Below, one piece after another: positions 33,658 to 42,329 of a stretch of 64,000 bases of DNA. Under the pieces are notes generated by a model, which did no database searches, had not been told where the DNA came from, and saw only the letters and a list, made by a program, of their open reading frames with translations. Source of the stretch: Natronorubrum thiooxidans (GTDB taxonomy: Archaea; Halobacteriota; Halobacteria; Halobacteriales; Natrialbaceae); the NCBI RefSeq assembly GCF_900156475.1, contig NZ_FTNR01000012.1:1-64000 (forward strand), read 5' to 3'. Position numbers and translations under genes: made by a program. The stretch's first letter is position 1, and each line of letters starts with the position of its first letter.

Positions 33658-34080
33658 GTGTCTCTCCCGTTCGTCCGATTCTATCGGTCGGCCACGCAAC
33701 GCCCCACGACTACTGATAGGGATTCTCGTCGCCAACCGGGTGTCGCTACCCAGCTGTGCAGGTTCCGTGGCTCGATTTCCGTGCCGCACATCTTTGAATA
33801 TCTACGAGAATCCCTATGACTATCAGACGGGGATATTGGGACCTCGAACGAGGACATCGGAACCTCGAACGAAAATAAACGATCGGGTACACCCCGCAAA
33901 CGAATCAAAAACTGCAATCGAAATAGACCGAGGAACTGCTCGTTCTCGAGTGACTTCCTCCCCGCCCTACTCGCTCCGCTCGCGTTGAGGACGCTTGAGG
34001 ACAGCTGAGGACGCTTAACGACAACTGAGGACCTTGAGGAGACTCTGCGCTACGTCGCTGAAGACGGCTATCGAGACAGC
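33658..34080. other. Gene-free region between the origin and hisH
   Basis: No reading frame here shows a recognisable domain, start context or host-like codon use. The segment 33790-33960 is moderately AT-rich, and a run of near-perfect 10-base repeats ends at about 34040, close before the hisH stop. Confidence 0.6.
33985..34041 (+). repeat. Run of 10-base repeats (YTGAGGACRC)
   Basis: TTGAGGACGC (33985), TTGAGGACAG (33995), CTGAGGACGC (34005), a diverged TTAACGACAA (34015), CTGAGGACC (34025), TTGAGGAG (34034). The units are about one helical turn apart, so the same bases face the same side of the DNA in every copy. It lies about 40 bases downstream of the stop codon of hisH, in the non-coding gap toward the origin. 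Confidence 0.7.
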
Positions 34081-34743
34081 CTACTCTGTGGCACAAATCT
34101 CGACGAAATTCCGCAGGATCTGCAGTCCCGTCTCACCACTTTTTTCGGGGTGGAACTGCGTCCCGAAGACAGTGCCATCGTCGTTGGCGACGATCGAAGG
34201 GAACTCGAGTTCGTAGTCGGTTGTTGCGACCGTTGCGTCCTCGTCATCGGGAACGGCGTAGTAGGAGTGGACGAAGTATGCGTACTGTCCGTCGACGCCC
34301 TCGACCAGCGGGTGGTCGCGTTCGACGTTGAGTTCGTTCCAGCCCATGTGCGGCACTTTCTGGCCTTCGGCGAACCGAACGTTGGTGCCGGGAATCAGAT
34401 CGAGCCCCTGGACGGCCGAGTCGCCGTCGGTTTCCCCTTCCTCGCTCGTCGTCAGCAGCATTTGCATCCCGAGACAGATCCCGAACAGTGGGGTGCCGCC
34501 GGCTGCGACCTCGAGGAGGTCCGCTCGAAGCGGATCGGCGTTCTCGACACCCTCGCGAAACGCGCCGACACCTGGGAGGACGACGCCGTCGGCGTCGGCG
34601 AAGGCGTCCGGATCGTCGGTGATCTCGACGTCAGCACCCGCACGCTCTAAGCCACGGGTAACACTGCGCAGGTTCCCCAATCCGTAGTCCACGACGACGA
34701 CCGACGCGACCGACTGCTCCTGTGAAGACGAAGCGGTGCTCAT
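34081..34743 (-). CDS. hisH: Imidazole glycerol phosphate synthase, glutaminase subunit HisH
   Basis: A 220-aa class I glutamine amidotransferase that supplies ammonia to HisF in histidine biosynthesis. The catalytic Cys is in LFGICLGMQML, with His and Glu in GTQFHPEKSG. The N-terminus VVDYGLGNLRSVTRGLE and DDPDAFADADGVVLPGVGAF are typical of HisH. Other his genes are not adjacent, as is common in haloarchaea, where histidine genes are scattered. Its upstream ABC genes face the same way but are about 150 bases off. Confidence 0.95.
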   Translation of the reverse strand: MSTASSSQEQSVASVVVVDYGLGNLRSVTRGLERAGADVEITDDPDAFADADGVVLPGVGAFREGVENADPLRADLLEVAAGGTPLFGICLGMQMLLTTSEEGETDGDSAVQGLDLIPGTNVRFAEGQKVPHMGWNELNVERDHPLVEGVDGQYAYFVHSYYAVPDDEDATVATTDYELEFPSIVANDDGTVFGTQFHPEKSGETGLQILRNFVEICATE

Positions 34744-34899
34744 ACCCGTACTCGTGGTGGCGTGTTGAAGTCAATTACCCTTCGAGCAATTCGCAGCGAC
34801 GTGGAGGGAATCACAGCGGGGAGAACCAGATCGCGTTGGGAAAACCAGCACAACGTCGGGAGAACGACGAAACGCGACTCCCTACTTGCGGAAATCTCT

Positions 34900-35664
34900 T
34901 CAGGCGCGGACGAGCTCGAGCACGCGCTCGTAGTACTCGCCGAACGCCTCGTCGGTGCGCGACCGGGGCCGTGGCAGGTCAATCTCGACCACGTCGCGGA
35001 TCCGGCCCGGATCTTTCGCCATCACGACGACGCGGTCGGCGAGTTTCACGGCTTCTTCGATGTCGTGGGTGACAAACAGGACGGTCTTGCCCGTCTGCTC
35101 CCAGATCTCGAGCAGTTCGGTCTGGAGCATCTCTTTCGTCTGTGCGTCGACAGCACCGAAGGGCTCGTCCATCAGGAGGAGGGCTGGGTCGACTGCCAGC
35201 GCCCGTGCGAGGCCAACGCGCTGTTTCATGCCACCGGAGAGGTCCTTCGGATAGCTCTCCTCGAACCCGTCTAAACCGACGAGATCGACGAGGTGTTGGA
35301 CACGCCGCTCGCGCTCGTCCGCCGGCATAGCTGCTTGCTCGAGGCCGAATGCGATGTTTCCATGGACGGTCCGCCACGGGAACAGATGGTACTCCTGAAA
35401 CACGATGCCCATGTCGGCGTTGGGCTCCGTGACGGGAGTCCCGTTGAGCGAGACGGTTCCCGACGTCGGCGACTCGAGGCCGGCGACGACGCGAAACAGC
35501 GTCGTCTTCCCGGAGCCAGAGGGACCGACGAGACAGACGAACTCCCCGGGTTCGACCTCGAACGAGACGTCCTCGAGGGCCTGTACTGGGCCCTGTGAAC
35601 CGGTATACTGCTTCCCAACATTGTCGACGCGGACACGGGAGGCGTCGGGGTCGTCTATCGCCAT
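34900..35664 (-). CDS. ABC transporter ATP-binding protein, nitrate/sulfonate/taurine class
   Basis: A 254-aa ATPase starting at MAIDDPDASRVRVDNVG. It has Walker A (CLVGPSGSGKTTLF), Q-loop (MGIVFQEYHLFPWRTV), the ABC signature LSGGMKQRVGLARAL, Walker B (LLLMDEPFGAVDAQ) and H-loop (FVTHDIEEAVKLADR). The pattern matches the SsuB/TauB/NrtD group. The start overlaps the permease stop region by about 10 bases, so translation is coupled. It energises the permease and the lipoprotein encoded just upstream. Confidence 0.93.
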   Translation of the reverse strand: MAIDDPDASRVRVDNVGKQYTGSQGPVQALEDVSFEVEPGEFVCLVGPSGSGKTTLFRVVAGLESPTSGTVSLNGTPVTEPNADMGIVFQEYHLFPWRTVHGNIAFGLEQAAMPADERERRVQHLVDLVGLDGFEESYPKDLSGGMKQRVGLARALAVDPALLLMDEPFGAVDAQTKEMLQTELLEIWEQTGKTVLFVTHDIEEAVKLADRVVVMAKDPGRIRDVVEIDLPRPRSRTDEAFGEYYERVLELVRA

Positions 35665-36470
35665 GCCAGCACCCTCCGTTGGGCCGCGCGGAACGCGGTA
35701 TCGACGATGAGGAACATGATGCTCAGGACGAGGATGTACGTGATCACGACGTCGACCTGTAGGTTGTTCGACGCGCGCAGAATCTCGCGCCCGATTCCGG
35801 GAACGCCGAAGATTTCCGCGGCGACGACGAGCATCCACGAGCGGCCGATTCCGGTCCGAATGCCGGTCATGATCTCCGGCGACGCCGCCGGCACGACGAC
35901 CGACCGGATCTGTTGGAGGTCTCCCTGAACCCCGAGGCTGCGAGCGACGTCAAGCAACTCCTCGGAGACGCCTTCGACACCGCCATAGGTCGCATAGAAA
36001 TTGATCCAGAACGCGCCGACGGCGATGATGAACGCCGCGCCAGCGTGGTTGATGCCGAACCAGGCAATTGCGAAGCCGATCAGCGCAAGCGGCGGCACTG
36101 GCCGGAGCACGCGAACGACCGGTGACGAGATATCGTCGACGAGCGGACTCCACGCCAGCGCAATGCCGACGGCGATGCCGAGGCCCGTCCCGATGACGGC
36201 TCCCGGGAGCCAGTGGCGAACGCTCTGTCCGAGCGCGGTAGTCATCTCGCCGCTTGCGGCCTCCGCGGCGAACGTCTCGGCGACGACGACCGGTGAGGGA
36301 AGAATATACGCCGGTTGGAACAGCGAAACGACCCACCAGAGCCCAACGAAGGCAGCGATACCTCCGATACCGAACAGGAGACGACGAAGGTCGATATCCG
36401 TGAGTGGAAAGCCGACTCCCTGTTCGCCGCTCTCCGAGCGCTCGACCTCTTGTCTCACGTCAGTTGCCAT
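35655..36470 (-). CDS. ABC transporter permease (SsuC/TauC-like)
   Basis: A 271-aa membrane protein with about six helices after a 30-residue charged N-terminus. The EAA-type loop is present as EELLDVARSLGVQGDLQQIRSVVVPAASPEIMTGIRTG, which docks with the ATPase. Its stop overlaps the ATPase start by 10 bases. A substrate cannot be deduced; the family transports nitrate, sulfonates, taurine or thiamine precursors. It is the middle gene of a three-gene importer. Confidence 0.92.
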   Translation of the reverse strand: MATDVRQEVERSESGEQGVGFPLTDIDLRRLLFGIGGIAAFVGLWWVVSLFQPAYILPSPVVVAETFAAEAASGEMTTALGQSVRHWLPGAVIGTGLGIAVGIALAWSPLVDDISSPVVRVLRPVPPLALIGFAIAWFGINHAGAAFIIAVGAFWINFYATYGGVEGVSEELLDVARSLGVQGDLQQIRSVVVPAASPEIMTGIRTGIGRSWMLVVAAEIFGVPGIGREILRASNNLQVDVVITYILVLSIMFLIVDTAFRAAQRRVLAWR

Positions 36471-36510
36471 CTCACTCCCCCCACTTCCGTGGCGTGTTTA
36501 CGTGTCATGG

Positions 36511-37524
36511 TTAGAGACTGTCGTAGACGTCGTAATCGAAAGTCTCCTCGAGCGACAGTTCTTCGTCAATCTGGCCGTTTTGGTGGGCAAACTCGGAGAA
36601 GATCTCCGCACCGCTTTCGATTTCGCGTGGATCGGTGACGAAGTTCGCGAGGGGGCCGTCGAGTGCCTGTCGAGCCTGGTCGGCCGACATCCCGATCCCG
36701 TCCTCAACGATGGTGGCCGTCTCGTCCGGGTTCTCGTTGATGAACTCCGTTGCGCGGACGTGTTGGCGGAGAAACTGTGTTGCGACGTCGGAGTCACGGA
36801 CCTCGTCGCTCATCAGCGTGACAGCTGCGGGCTGTCCGGGCATGATCTCGCTGGACGTCCGGAAGGTCTGGACCGGGAGGTCCTCGGTTCTCGCTCGAGT
36901 CGGGACCGGTTCCATGATGGACGTCCCATCGATCTCGTCGTTCGCGATCGCCTGAAACACCGCGTTTGCGCCGCCGAGTTCGATGATGTCGACGGCTTCC
37001 TCGGGGTCGACACCGACGTCCTCGCGGAGCCAATACCGCAGTAGAACGTCCGGAACGGATCCCTGTGGGAACGTCCCGAATCGGAACTGCTCGCCGTACT
37101 CGTCCTCCCAGACGTCGAACGAGTCCGCGCCGTGATCGTCCCACATCGTCTGGAGCTCTTCGTGAGCGAGGATGGCCATCGGCTCTTTGATGTTCGTCGC
37201 CGTTACCTTCGCCGGCAGGCCGCGATCGATAACGATCATCGACGGAACGATGCCGAACATCGCGATGTCGATTTCGCCCCCACCGTACGCCTGGATAATG
37301 GCCGGGCCGTCGGTGAACTCACGGCTATTTATTTCGGCGTCGAGTTCCCCGAGATATCCCTCGGACTCCATCACGAAGTACTGCAGGTCCGGAAAGATCG
37401 GCATATATGCGACCGTAAGTTCGTCCGAGTTACTCCCCAAGCAGCCGGCAACCCCCGATAGTCCGAGAGCACTGGCCCCAGTGAGATACGACCGCCTCGA
37501 GAGCCGCAGCGAATTGTCAGTCAT
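36511..37524 (-). CDS. ABC transporter substrate-binding lipoprotein (NMT1/SsuA-like)
   Basis: A 337-aa Tat lipoprotein (SRRSYLTGASALGLSGVAGC, Cys about 28). The mature domain follows the NrtA/SsuA pattern: LTVAYMPIFPDLQYFVMESEG, DGPAIIQAYGGGEIDIAMFGIVPSMIVIDRG, FGTFPQGSVPDVLLRYWL, and ANDEIDGTSIMEPVPTRA. Such proteins bind small oxyanions or sulfonates (for instance aliphatic sulfonates, taurine or bicarbonate/nitrate). Ligand not predictable. It is the first gene of the operon; I see no clear nearby regulator. Confidence 0.9.
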   Translation of the reverse strand: MTDNSLRLSRRSYLTGASALGLSGVAGCLGSNSDELTVAYMPIFPDLQYFVMESEGYLGELDAEINSREFTDGPAIIQAYGGGEIDIAMFGIVPSMIVIDRGLPAKVTATNIKEPMAILAHEELQTMWDDHGADSFDVWEDEYGEQFRFGTFPQGSVPDVLLRYWLREDVGVDPEEAVDIIELGGANAVFQAIANDEIDGTSIMEPVPTRARTEDLPVQTFRTSSEIMPGQPAAVTLMSDEVRDSDVATQFLRQHVRATEFINENPDETATIVEDGIGMSADQARQALDGPLANFVTDPREIESGAEIFSEFAHQNGQIDEELSLEETFDYDVYDSL

Positions 37525-37833
37525 CGCCCGTGCTAGCTACTGGAGACGTTTTGAGTGCGTGGTCACGGTAAGTCCAACCCGGAGCCATGACGGCCGCCAG
37601 ACGGCGCTTGTCGCTTTCGAGGCACGCTTCCGTCCGATAAGACCGTGTTCGCCGGATGTGCTGACAGACCGCCAGCGCTACTGCGTCTCGGATAGCGGCA
37701 ATTGTTTCTGAAACAGATGACGCCACCTGACCGGTGTGGACCGGCGCTTTCTCATAGATATCGCTCTCTCGGCGCTGCAAACGACACTATCGGCACATCC
37801 CGACAGGGAGAGCGATGTCTTCACCGAACGGGA
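37525..37833. other. Intergenic region between the ABC operon and the UDG gene
   Basis: About 300 bases with no supported gene. It should carry the ABC operon promoter at its left side (37525-37570) and the end of the UDG transcript at its right. I see no repeat or hairpin of note. Confidence 0.4.
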
Positions 37834-38430
37834 TCAGAACCCATCGAGTCGTGTCTGCCCGCCATCACTACTACCCACACCCGCGAGTTCTGCTGCCCGC
37901 TCGAGGGCGCTTGCGAACGTTTCCTCCTGGCTGCGGTCGTACAGCGTCGCTGCCGGGTGGACACAGAGCAGGACACGCCGTGGCGTCCCCTCGATGCGAA
38001 CCTCCTCGAGCGAGCCGGCCTCGTTCGTGACCGCCACGGAGCGTCCAAGCAGGTGTTCGCTCGGCACTTTCCCCAGCGTGACGATCACGTCGGGGTCGAG
38101 CAGGTCGATTTCCCGCTCGAGATAGCCCCGGCAGTTCTCGAGTTCGTCGGTCGTCGGATCGCGATTCTCCGGCGGTCGACAGCGCACGCAGTTCGTGATC
38201 CTGACGTCCGCACGCGCGAGGCCGACGTCACGAAGGCCGTCGTCGAGGACGGTGCCGCTCCGACCGACGAACGGTTCCCCCTCGCTGTCCTCCTGTGCAC
38301 CCGGCCCTTCGCCGACGAACAGCAGGTCGGCGTCGTCGGGCCCGGTTCCGTTGACGATTCGGCTCCGGGAGTCGACGAGTGCTGGACACCGCGTACACTC
38401 GCCGACACAGAGCCCATCCATCTCTTCCAT
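37834..38430 (-). CDS. Family 4 (thermophile-type) uracil-DNA glycosylase with C-terminal PIP box
   Basis: A 198-aa base-excision enzyme. Key motifs are FVGEGPGAQEDSEGEPFVGRSG (glycosylase motif 1) and VCHPA-type HPAA near the end (VLLCVHPAATLY). Four cysteines (C12, C15, C84, C100; CTRC and VRCRPPENR..NC) match the 4Fe-4S cluster of this family. The last seven residues, QTRLDGF, fit a PCNA-interacting peptide. Start at ATG 38430 (MEEMDGLC) is preferred to GTG 38451. It removes uracil from DNA; the PIP box suggests coupling with the replication clamp. Confidence 0.92.
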   Translation of the reverse strand: MEEMDGLCVGECTRCPALVDSRSRIVNGTGPDDADLLFVGEGPGAQEDSEGEPFVGRSGTVLDDGLRDVGLARADVRITNCVRCRPPENRDPTTDELENCRGYLEREIDLLDPDVIVTLGKVPSEHLLGRSVAVTNEAGSLEEVRIEGTPRRVLLCVHPAATLYDRSQEETFASALERAAELAGVGSSDGGQTRLDGF

Positions 38431-38559
38431 ACTGGTGGCACAGGTGGACACATCCTACGTCTTTCGGGTCACAGCGCTGGTCGGAACCGGCTTGACCCAC
38501 GGCCCGAATCATCCTCCGTCTCAGCCCACCCGGAATCGCTCACCGTCGCAGTCCGGCCA

Positions 38560-39126
38560 TCACTCGAGCGACCGAGCGTACGAATCACCGGCTCGAGCGG
38601 CCTGTCGAGCGATCCGAAGCGGCTCCGGACGACCGCCCTCGGGTGTAAACGCGCGGACGACCGCAGCTGCCTCGTCGCCCTCACAGCCGACGTGTCTAAG
38701 ATAGACCGTGTCGTCGTTGACCGACACAGCTCGGCGGTCGGGCAGCGAGCGATAGCGCTCGAGGCGGGCCTCGAGGTCAGTGCTCGAAAACGCGTCGCGG
38801 AGGCTGGCCTCCAACCCGTCGCTCGCCTCGAACGTGACGGCGATCACCGGCCGCTGGGCGACCTCGTGTATCCGATCGAACTCGAGAAGGTTGTACCACG
38901 CGGGGGCGACGGCACCGACCAGCACGTACTGAACGTCCGGTCGGCCGAGCTCGTCGATGAGTCCGACGACGGCGTCGGTCGCGTCGGTGCCGCCGACGGT
39001 ACACGCACGATACGCGAGCCCGTCGAGGACACGGTCGGCACGAACGACGGCACCGGCGAGCGTGCTCCGTTCGTCATCGTGACCGAACGATTCGGCGATT
39101 CCCAGCGCCCGCGCCCCGGGCTTCAT
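38560..39126 (-). CDS. DUF99 (UPF0215) family protein, endonuclease V-like fold
   Basis: A 188-aa protein with the DUF99 start MKPGARALGIAESFGH and an ERSTLAGAVVRADRVLDGLAYRACTVGGTDAT core. Then DVQYVLVGAVAPAWYNLLEFDRIHEV and RPVIAVTFEAS follow the family. The fold is related to endonuclease V but the catalytic acidic set is only partly conserved, so activity is unproven. Located next to a uracil-DNA glycosylase, compatible with a DNA repair neighbourhood. Ends 9 bases before a tiny acidic gene. Confidence 0.87.
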   Translation of the reverse strand: MKPGARALGIAESFGHDDERSTLAGAVVRADRVLDGLAYRACTVGGTDATDAVVGLIDELGRPDVQYVLVGAVAPAWYNLLEFDRIHEVAQRPVIAVTFEASDGLEASLRDAFSSTDLEARLERYRSLPDRRAVSVNDDTVYLRHVGCEGDEAAAVVRAFTPEGGRPEPLRIARQAARAGDSYARSLE

Positions 39127-39135
39127 CGCATCGGA

Positions 39136-39309
39136 TCAGGTTCCGTCTTTGATCTCTTGGAGTCGATCGAGTAACTCGTCGCTGGACGCGCCGTTTTCGA
39201 ACTCGATCTCCCCGTCGTGGCTGTTCTCGCTTGATTGTACCGCGTTGTCGTCGTCAAAATCAGCGTCGACTTCCTGCTGTTCGGATTCGTCGTAGCTCCC
39301 GAATCCCAT
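39136..39309 (-). CDS. Small acidic protein (DUF5786-like)
   Basis: A 57-residue frame: MGFGSYDESEQQEVDADFD..., ending DELLDRLQEIKDGT. The MGFGSYDESEQ start is shared by a family of tiny haloarchaeal proteins. Highly acidic with one C-terminal amphipathic helix; probably disordered alone. Function unknown. It overlaps no gene and is read in the same direction as DUF99. The next gene (MBL hydrolase) is divergent. Confidence 0.75.
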   Translation of the reverse strand: MGFGSYDESEQQEVDADFDDDNAVQSSENSHDGEIEFENGASSDELLDRLQEIKDGT

Positions 39310-39446
39310 ACACTGTATCCTTTGTTCTTGTGGCTAAAAAATCTCATGTGCTATTTGACACCGCATCACACACTGTACCGCGTGCCAACCGACGCGTCGG
39401 ACAGCAGGACGGCACCGTTTTGGGCCCGGGCCTCGAGCCATCGCGT

Positions 39447-40082
39447 ATGCAAGTCCATCACGTCACCGAGGCGGCGGAGACGTTCACCTGTAACGCGTTT
39501 CTGGCGATCGGCGAGGAGACGACACTGGTCGACGCCGGCGCGTGGGACGGCGTCGTCGACGAGATCCGAACCCACACCGACGACGTCGATGCCGTCGTCA
39601 TGACCCACCAACACGGCGACCACGTCGCCCAGCTCGAGGCCGTCTGTGAGGCGTTCGATCCCGACGTTTACGCCTACGCCGACCATCCGTTGCGAACCCA
39701 TGCGATCGCCGACGGCGACACGGTGACGATCGGCGACGAGTCGTTCGAGGTCGTCTACACGCCGGGCCACGCCGACGATCACGTTTCCTTCGTCTCCGAG
39801 ACGTCGCTGTTCTCGGGTGACGTCGTCGTCCACGACGACGGCGCGTTCGACTACGGCAGTTTCGGCCGCACCGACATGGCCGGCCAGTCCCGCGAGCGAC
39901 TCATCGAGAGCATTCGGACCCTGCTCGAGCGACTCCCCTCGGGAGACGAGCACAGCGAGTCTGCCGGCGTCGAGCACATGTACGCGGGCCACGGCAGCGT
40001 CTTCCACGGCGATGTTCGGGATGTGGTCGAAACGGGACTCGAGCGGGCCGAAAAGCGAGAGCCGAAGTACCCGGACGAATAG
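39447..40082 (+). CDS. Metallo-beta-lactamase fold hydrolase
   Basis: A 211-aa MBL-fold enzyme, starting MQVHHVTEAAETF. Metal motifs are MTHQHGDHV (THxHxDH), TPGHADDHV and LFSGDVVVHD, and a C-terminal YAGHG that supplies the last His. The layout matches the glyoxalase II-like/RNase Z-less group of single-domain hydrolases. The substrate is unknown. ATG 39447 is used because the preceding open frame is non-conserved and overlaps the divergent gene. Confidence 0.9.
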   Translation: MQVHHVTEAAETFTCNAFLAIGEETTLVDAGAWDGVVDEIRTHTDDVDAVVMTHQHGDHVAQLEAVCEAFDPDVYAYADHPLRTHAIADGDTVTIGDESFEVVYTPGHADDHVSFVSETSLFSGDVVVHDDGAFDYGSFGRTDMAGQSRERLIESIRTLLERLPSGDEHSESAGVEHMYAGHGSVFHGDVRDVVETGLERAEKREPKYPDE

Positions 40083-40159
40083 CGTCACAGCTGACCGATC
40101 CAGCCGCTGTTCGGCTGTTGACTCCGTTGAAAATCGAGAAAACGGACGCAGACGGTCGC

Positions 40160-40309
40160 TTACGTTGCTCGTGGTTCTTTCGCCTTGGGACGAAGCTTCT
40201 TGTAGCCGCATTTCCGACAGCGGTTGGCTTCCTTGGAGTTGCGAGCGTTACAGCGCATACAGATCATTTTCTCGAGCGTCCGTTTCTCGGCTTCTTCGAA
40301 ACTGGCCAT
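40160..40309 (-). CDS. rpl40e: 50S ribosomal protein L40e
   Basis: A 49-residue zinc-ribbon ribosomal protein: [20 protein letters not shown], with a second pair in [13 protein letters not shown], a CxxC-CxxC arrangement for zinc. A TATA-like sequence (TTATATG, complement of about 40331-40337) lies about 25 bases upstream of the ATG, so the transcript should be leaderless. Codons are strongly host-like, as expected for a ribosomal protein. It is divergent from the membrane gene at 40377. Confidence 0.95.
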   Translation of the reverse strand: MASFEEAEKRTLEKMICMRCNARNSKEANRCRKCGYKKLRPKAKEPRAT

Positions 40310-40376
40310 ATCGGTCCGTTAGCCCGTGGTACATATAATCGCTGTGATCCCGTAACTAGTAACTAAACCAATAGTT

Positions 40377-41300
40377 ATGTGGCCGAAGAGCTTCGTATCA
40401 CTCATGCATGACGCCCTCGAGTGGCCGGCACTTTCTCGAGAGACGGTGCTCGGGCGGCTGTTGCTGTACGCTCCGTACGGGCTGTTCGGTGGGTTCGGGC
40501 TGGTGGTCGTTGGCGCACTCGGCGTGTTCACGACGTTGCAAGCGGCGCACGACTCGATACATCCACTCATCGTCGTCGCGTTCGTCGGCGGGCCACTCTC
40601 GCTGTTGTCTCTGTTCGTATTGGTGACACAGGGCTCCGATCTCGGGCGGTGGGCGAACGTCCTGTTCCCAGCGGCAAACGCCACGCGTCGCGGACTCGTC
40701 TGGGCCGTCCTGCTCGGCGCACTCGTCGTCGTCGGACTCATTGTACTCTGGCCGGCCGTGGCAATCGCGGTGGTGTTTCTCGGCACACCACTGCTTGCCA
40801 GCATCTCGAGTGCCGTCTCGACGACGGTCTCGCTCGAGCCGACCGATCGGCGCGTGACGCTGTCGACCGATCGAGAAGGTGGCGACTCGGAGCCGACAGA
40901 AATCGATCTCGCGAACGTCTCGGCGGTATCTCGAATCCCGCTCGGGACGACCACTCTCTACGTCTGTCGACGTGTGGGCGCACACGCGGCGTTCGTTCCC
41001 GTTCCCAACGAGCACCGATCGCTGTTCGAGCGGGCGCTCGAGGACGGCATCCGCGCGCCATCGCCCGCTGATCCAGCGTCTGCAAGTACGACGGGCGCGA
41101 TGCGAATCGTGTTAGCCGTTGCTGGCCTGAAATCCGTCGCGATCGCCGCCATCTTCGTCTATCTCGTCCTCGAGACCGGGAACACAGCAGGGGCACGCGC
41201 GTTCGGTGCTCTCGCCAGTCTGGCGCTGTTCGGCCTCGGTATGATCGCCTATGCCGGATACGAGTCGTGGCTCGCCCGTCGCGAGCCGATTGACGGTTAA
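40377..41300 (+). CDS. Polytopic membrane protein of unknown function
   Basis: A 307-aa protein with about five to six transmembrane helices: a pair near residues 30-60 (YGLFGGFGLVVVGALGVF), one at 65-85 (LIVVAFVGGPLSLLSLFVLV), one at 110-145 and two at the C-terminus (GLKSVAIAAIFVYLVLE; FGALASLALFGLGMIAYA). A soluble segment of about 90 residues (LEPTDRRVTLSTD...) sits between. I recognise no family. It appears monocistronic. Confidence 0.7.
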   Translation: MWPKSFVSLMHDALEWPALSRETVLGRLLLYAPYGLFGGFGLVVVGALGVFTTLQAAHDSIHPLIVVAFVGGPLSLLSLFVLVTQGSDLGRWANVLFPAANATRRGLVWAVLLGALVVVGLIVLWPAVAIAVVFLGTPLLASISSAVSTTVSLEPTDRRVTLSTDREGGDSEPTEIDLANVSAVSRIPLGTTTLYVCRRVGAHAAFVPVPNEHRSLFERALEDGIRAPSPADPASASTTGAMRIVLAVAGLKSVAIAAIFVYLVLETGNTAGARAFGALASLALFGLGMIAYAGYESWLARREPIDG

Positions 41301-41352
41301 CACGCCCGTCGGACATGAACCACTCGCGCTTCGGCCACGTCTCTGCCGTCTC

Positions 41353-41877
41353 TTATTCTGGATCGGCCACGCTGTCATCCTCGTCAGCCAAGTAGTCGTC
41401 TTGGACCGCGACGATCTCGCTCGAGTCGGCACACTCGCTGTACCGACGCAGCGGCTCCTCGTTGAGCGTCAGAAAGGTCTCGCCCCAGCGGAACGGCTCG
41501 AGGAGGGCTTCGGCCGTCTCGTACTCGTCGAAGATACAGCAGGCGGCGGCGAGTGCCTCGACGGTGGTCAGCCGGAACGGGCGGCCGTAGTTGACGGGGT
41601 TGGCCGCGACGAGAAACGGGAGTGCCCGGTGGACCCCGTTCATCCGGAACGAGGCCGCTTCGGCGGATTCCCACGAGCAGTCGAGGGCGACGAGCGTTCC
41701 GAGGCCGTCTGCGGCGTCGGCTGGCGACAGCGCCTGCTCGGCGTGGGGATTGAGCACGACGCCGTAGGGGACTTGCTCCATTCGCCGATGGAGGATTGCC
41801 TTGTCGAACTTCTCGAGGCGACGTGCGGTGCATTTCTTCGGATCGTCGTCGCCTTCGTAGTAGACGTGACACTCCAC
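41353..41877 (-). CDS. Tsr3-like rRNA aminocarboxypropyltransferase (DUF367)
   Basis: A 174-aa protein starting at GTG 41877 ([21 protein letters not shown]). It contains the family's [58 protein letters not shown] and the C-terminal [18 protein letters not shown]. Tsr3 transfers the 3-amino-3-carboxypropyl group from SAM to a hypermodified uridine in small-subunit rRNA; archaeal homologues act in the same way or similarly. The preceding open frame to 42045 is Arg/Ser-rich shadow sequence and is excluded. The neighbour is a SnoaL-like gene (divergent). Confidence 0.88.
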   Translation of the reverse strand: MECHVYYEGDDDPKKCTARRLEKFDKAILHRRMEQVPYGVVLNPHAEQALSPADAADGLGTLVALDCSWESAEAASFRMNGVHRALPFLVAANPVNYGRPFRLTTVEALAAACCIFDEYETAEALLEPFRWGETFLTLNEEPLRRYSECADSSEIVAVQDDYLADEDDSVADPE

Positions 41878-42005
41878 GAGAGCGGGTACGCGGAGCCGAG
41901 CAAAAAACCACGTGGAACGCGTTGGGAGCCGACCTTGGACGACGGCTGTCGGTCGGTCGGTCGCGTAACTGTGACGTTTTTGATGCCGGCGACGAAACGT
42001 CGGAT

Positions 42006-42329
42006 ATGGATTCTGCTGCTCTCGTTCGACGATACTACGCCGCACTCGACGACCACGAGTACGACGTGCTCGAGGAGCTGCTTGTCCCCCAGTTCACGCA
42101 CTGCCGTCCCGATCGAACGCTCGAGGGCCGCGAGGCGTTCGTTCGGTTTATGCGCGACGGGCGGCCGACCCCAGACACCAGCCACGCCCTCGAGGCGGTG
42201 GTCGCCGACGAAACTACTGTCGCGGTCCGTGGCCGAGTGCTCGATGACGGGACGGAACTGCTCGAGTTCGCGGATTTCTTCACCCTCGAGGCCGGCCGAA
42301 TCGTTCGTCTCGAGACGTACTCGCGGTGA
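42006..42329 (+). CDS. Nuclear transport factor 2 / SnoaL-like domain protein
   Basis: A 107-aa cone-fold protein: [30 protein letters not shown], then [41 protein letters not shown]. This matches the NTF2-like SnoaL pattern (helix, YxA..., W/F repeats). Such small proteins act as enzymes (polyketide cyclases, isomerases) or binding domains; no catalytic Asp/His set can be assigned. Soluble. The start is ATG 42006, with upstream shadow from the divergent Tsr3 gene. Confidence 0.8.
   Translation: MDSAALVRRYYAALDDHEYDVLEELLVPQFTHCRPDRTLEGREAFVRFMRDGRPTPDTSHALEAVVADETTVAVRGRVLDDGTELLEFADFFTLEAGRIVRLETYSR

Larger units (their letters stand above)
32806..33660. other. Probable replication origin with origin recognition boxes
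   Basis: The 1.2-kb gene-free region next to orc1 contains eight direct boxes with consensus ACCCC-N3-T(G/T)CCGCTGTAT on the + strand at about 32850, 32911, 32944, 32976, 33005, 33081, 33143 and 33176, and one inverted copy at 33638-33657. The TGCCGCTGTA or TTCCGCTGTA core is present in all. Between direct and inverted boxes lies an AT-rich stretch (about 33250-33600). This follows the haloarchaeal rule of boxes flanking an unwinding element. The consensus differs from the classic TTTCCACTGGAAACA type box, as expected when each Orc recognises its own origin. No gene was found inside. Confidence 0.88.

Noticed and set aside
33524-33988. 154-codon frame in the origin region
   Set aside because: It crosses an inverted origin box and shows no domain or codon bias.
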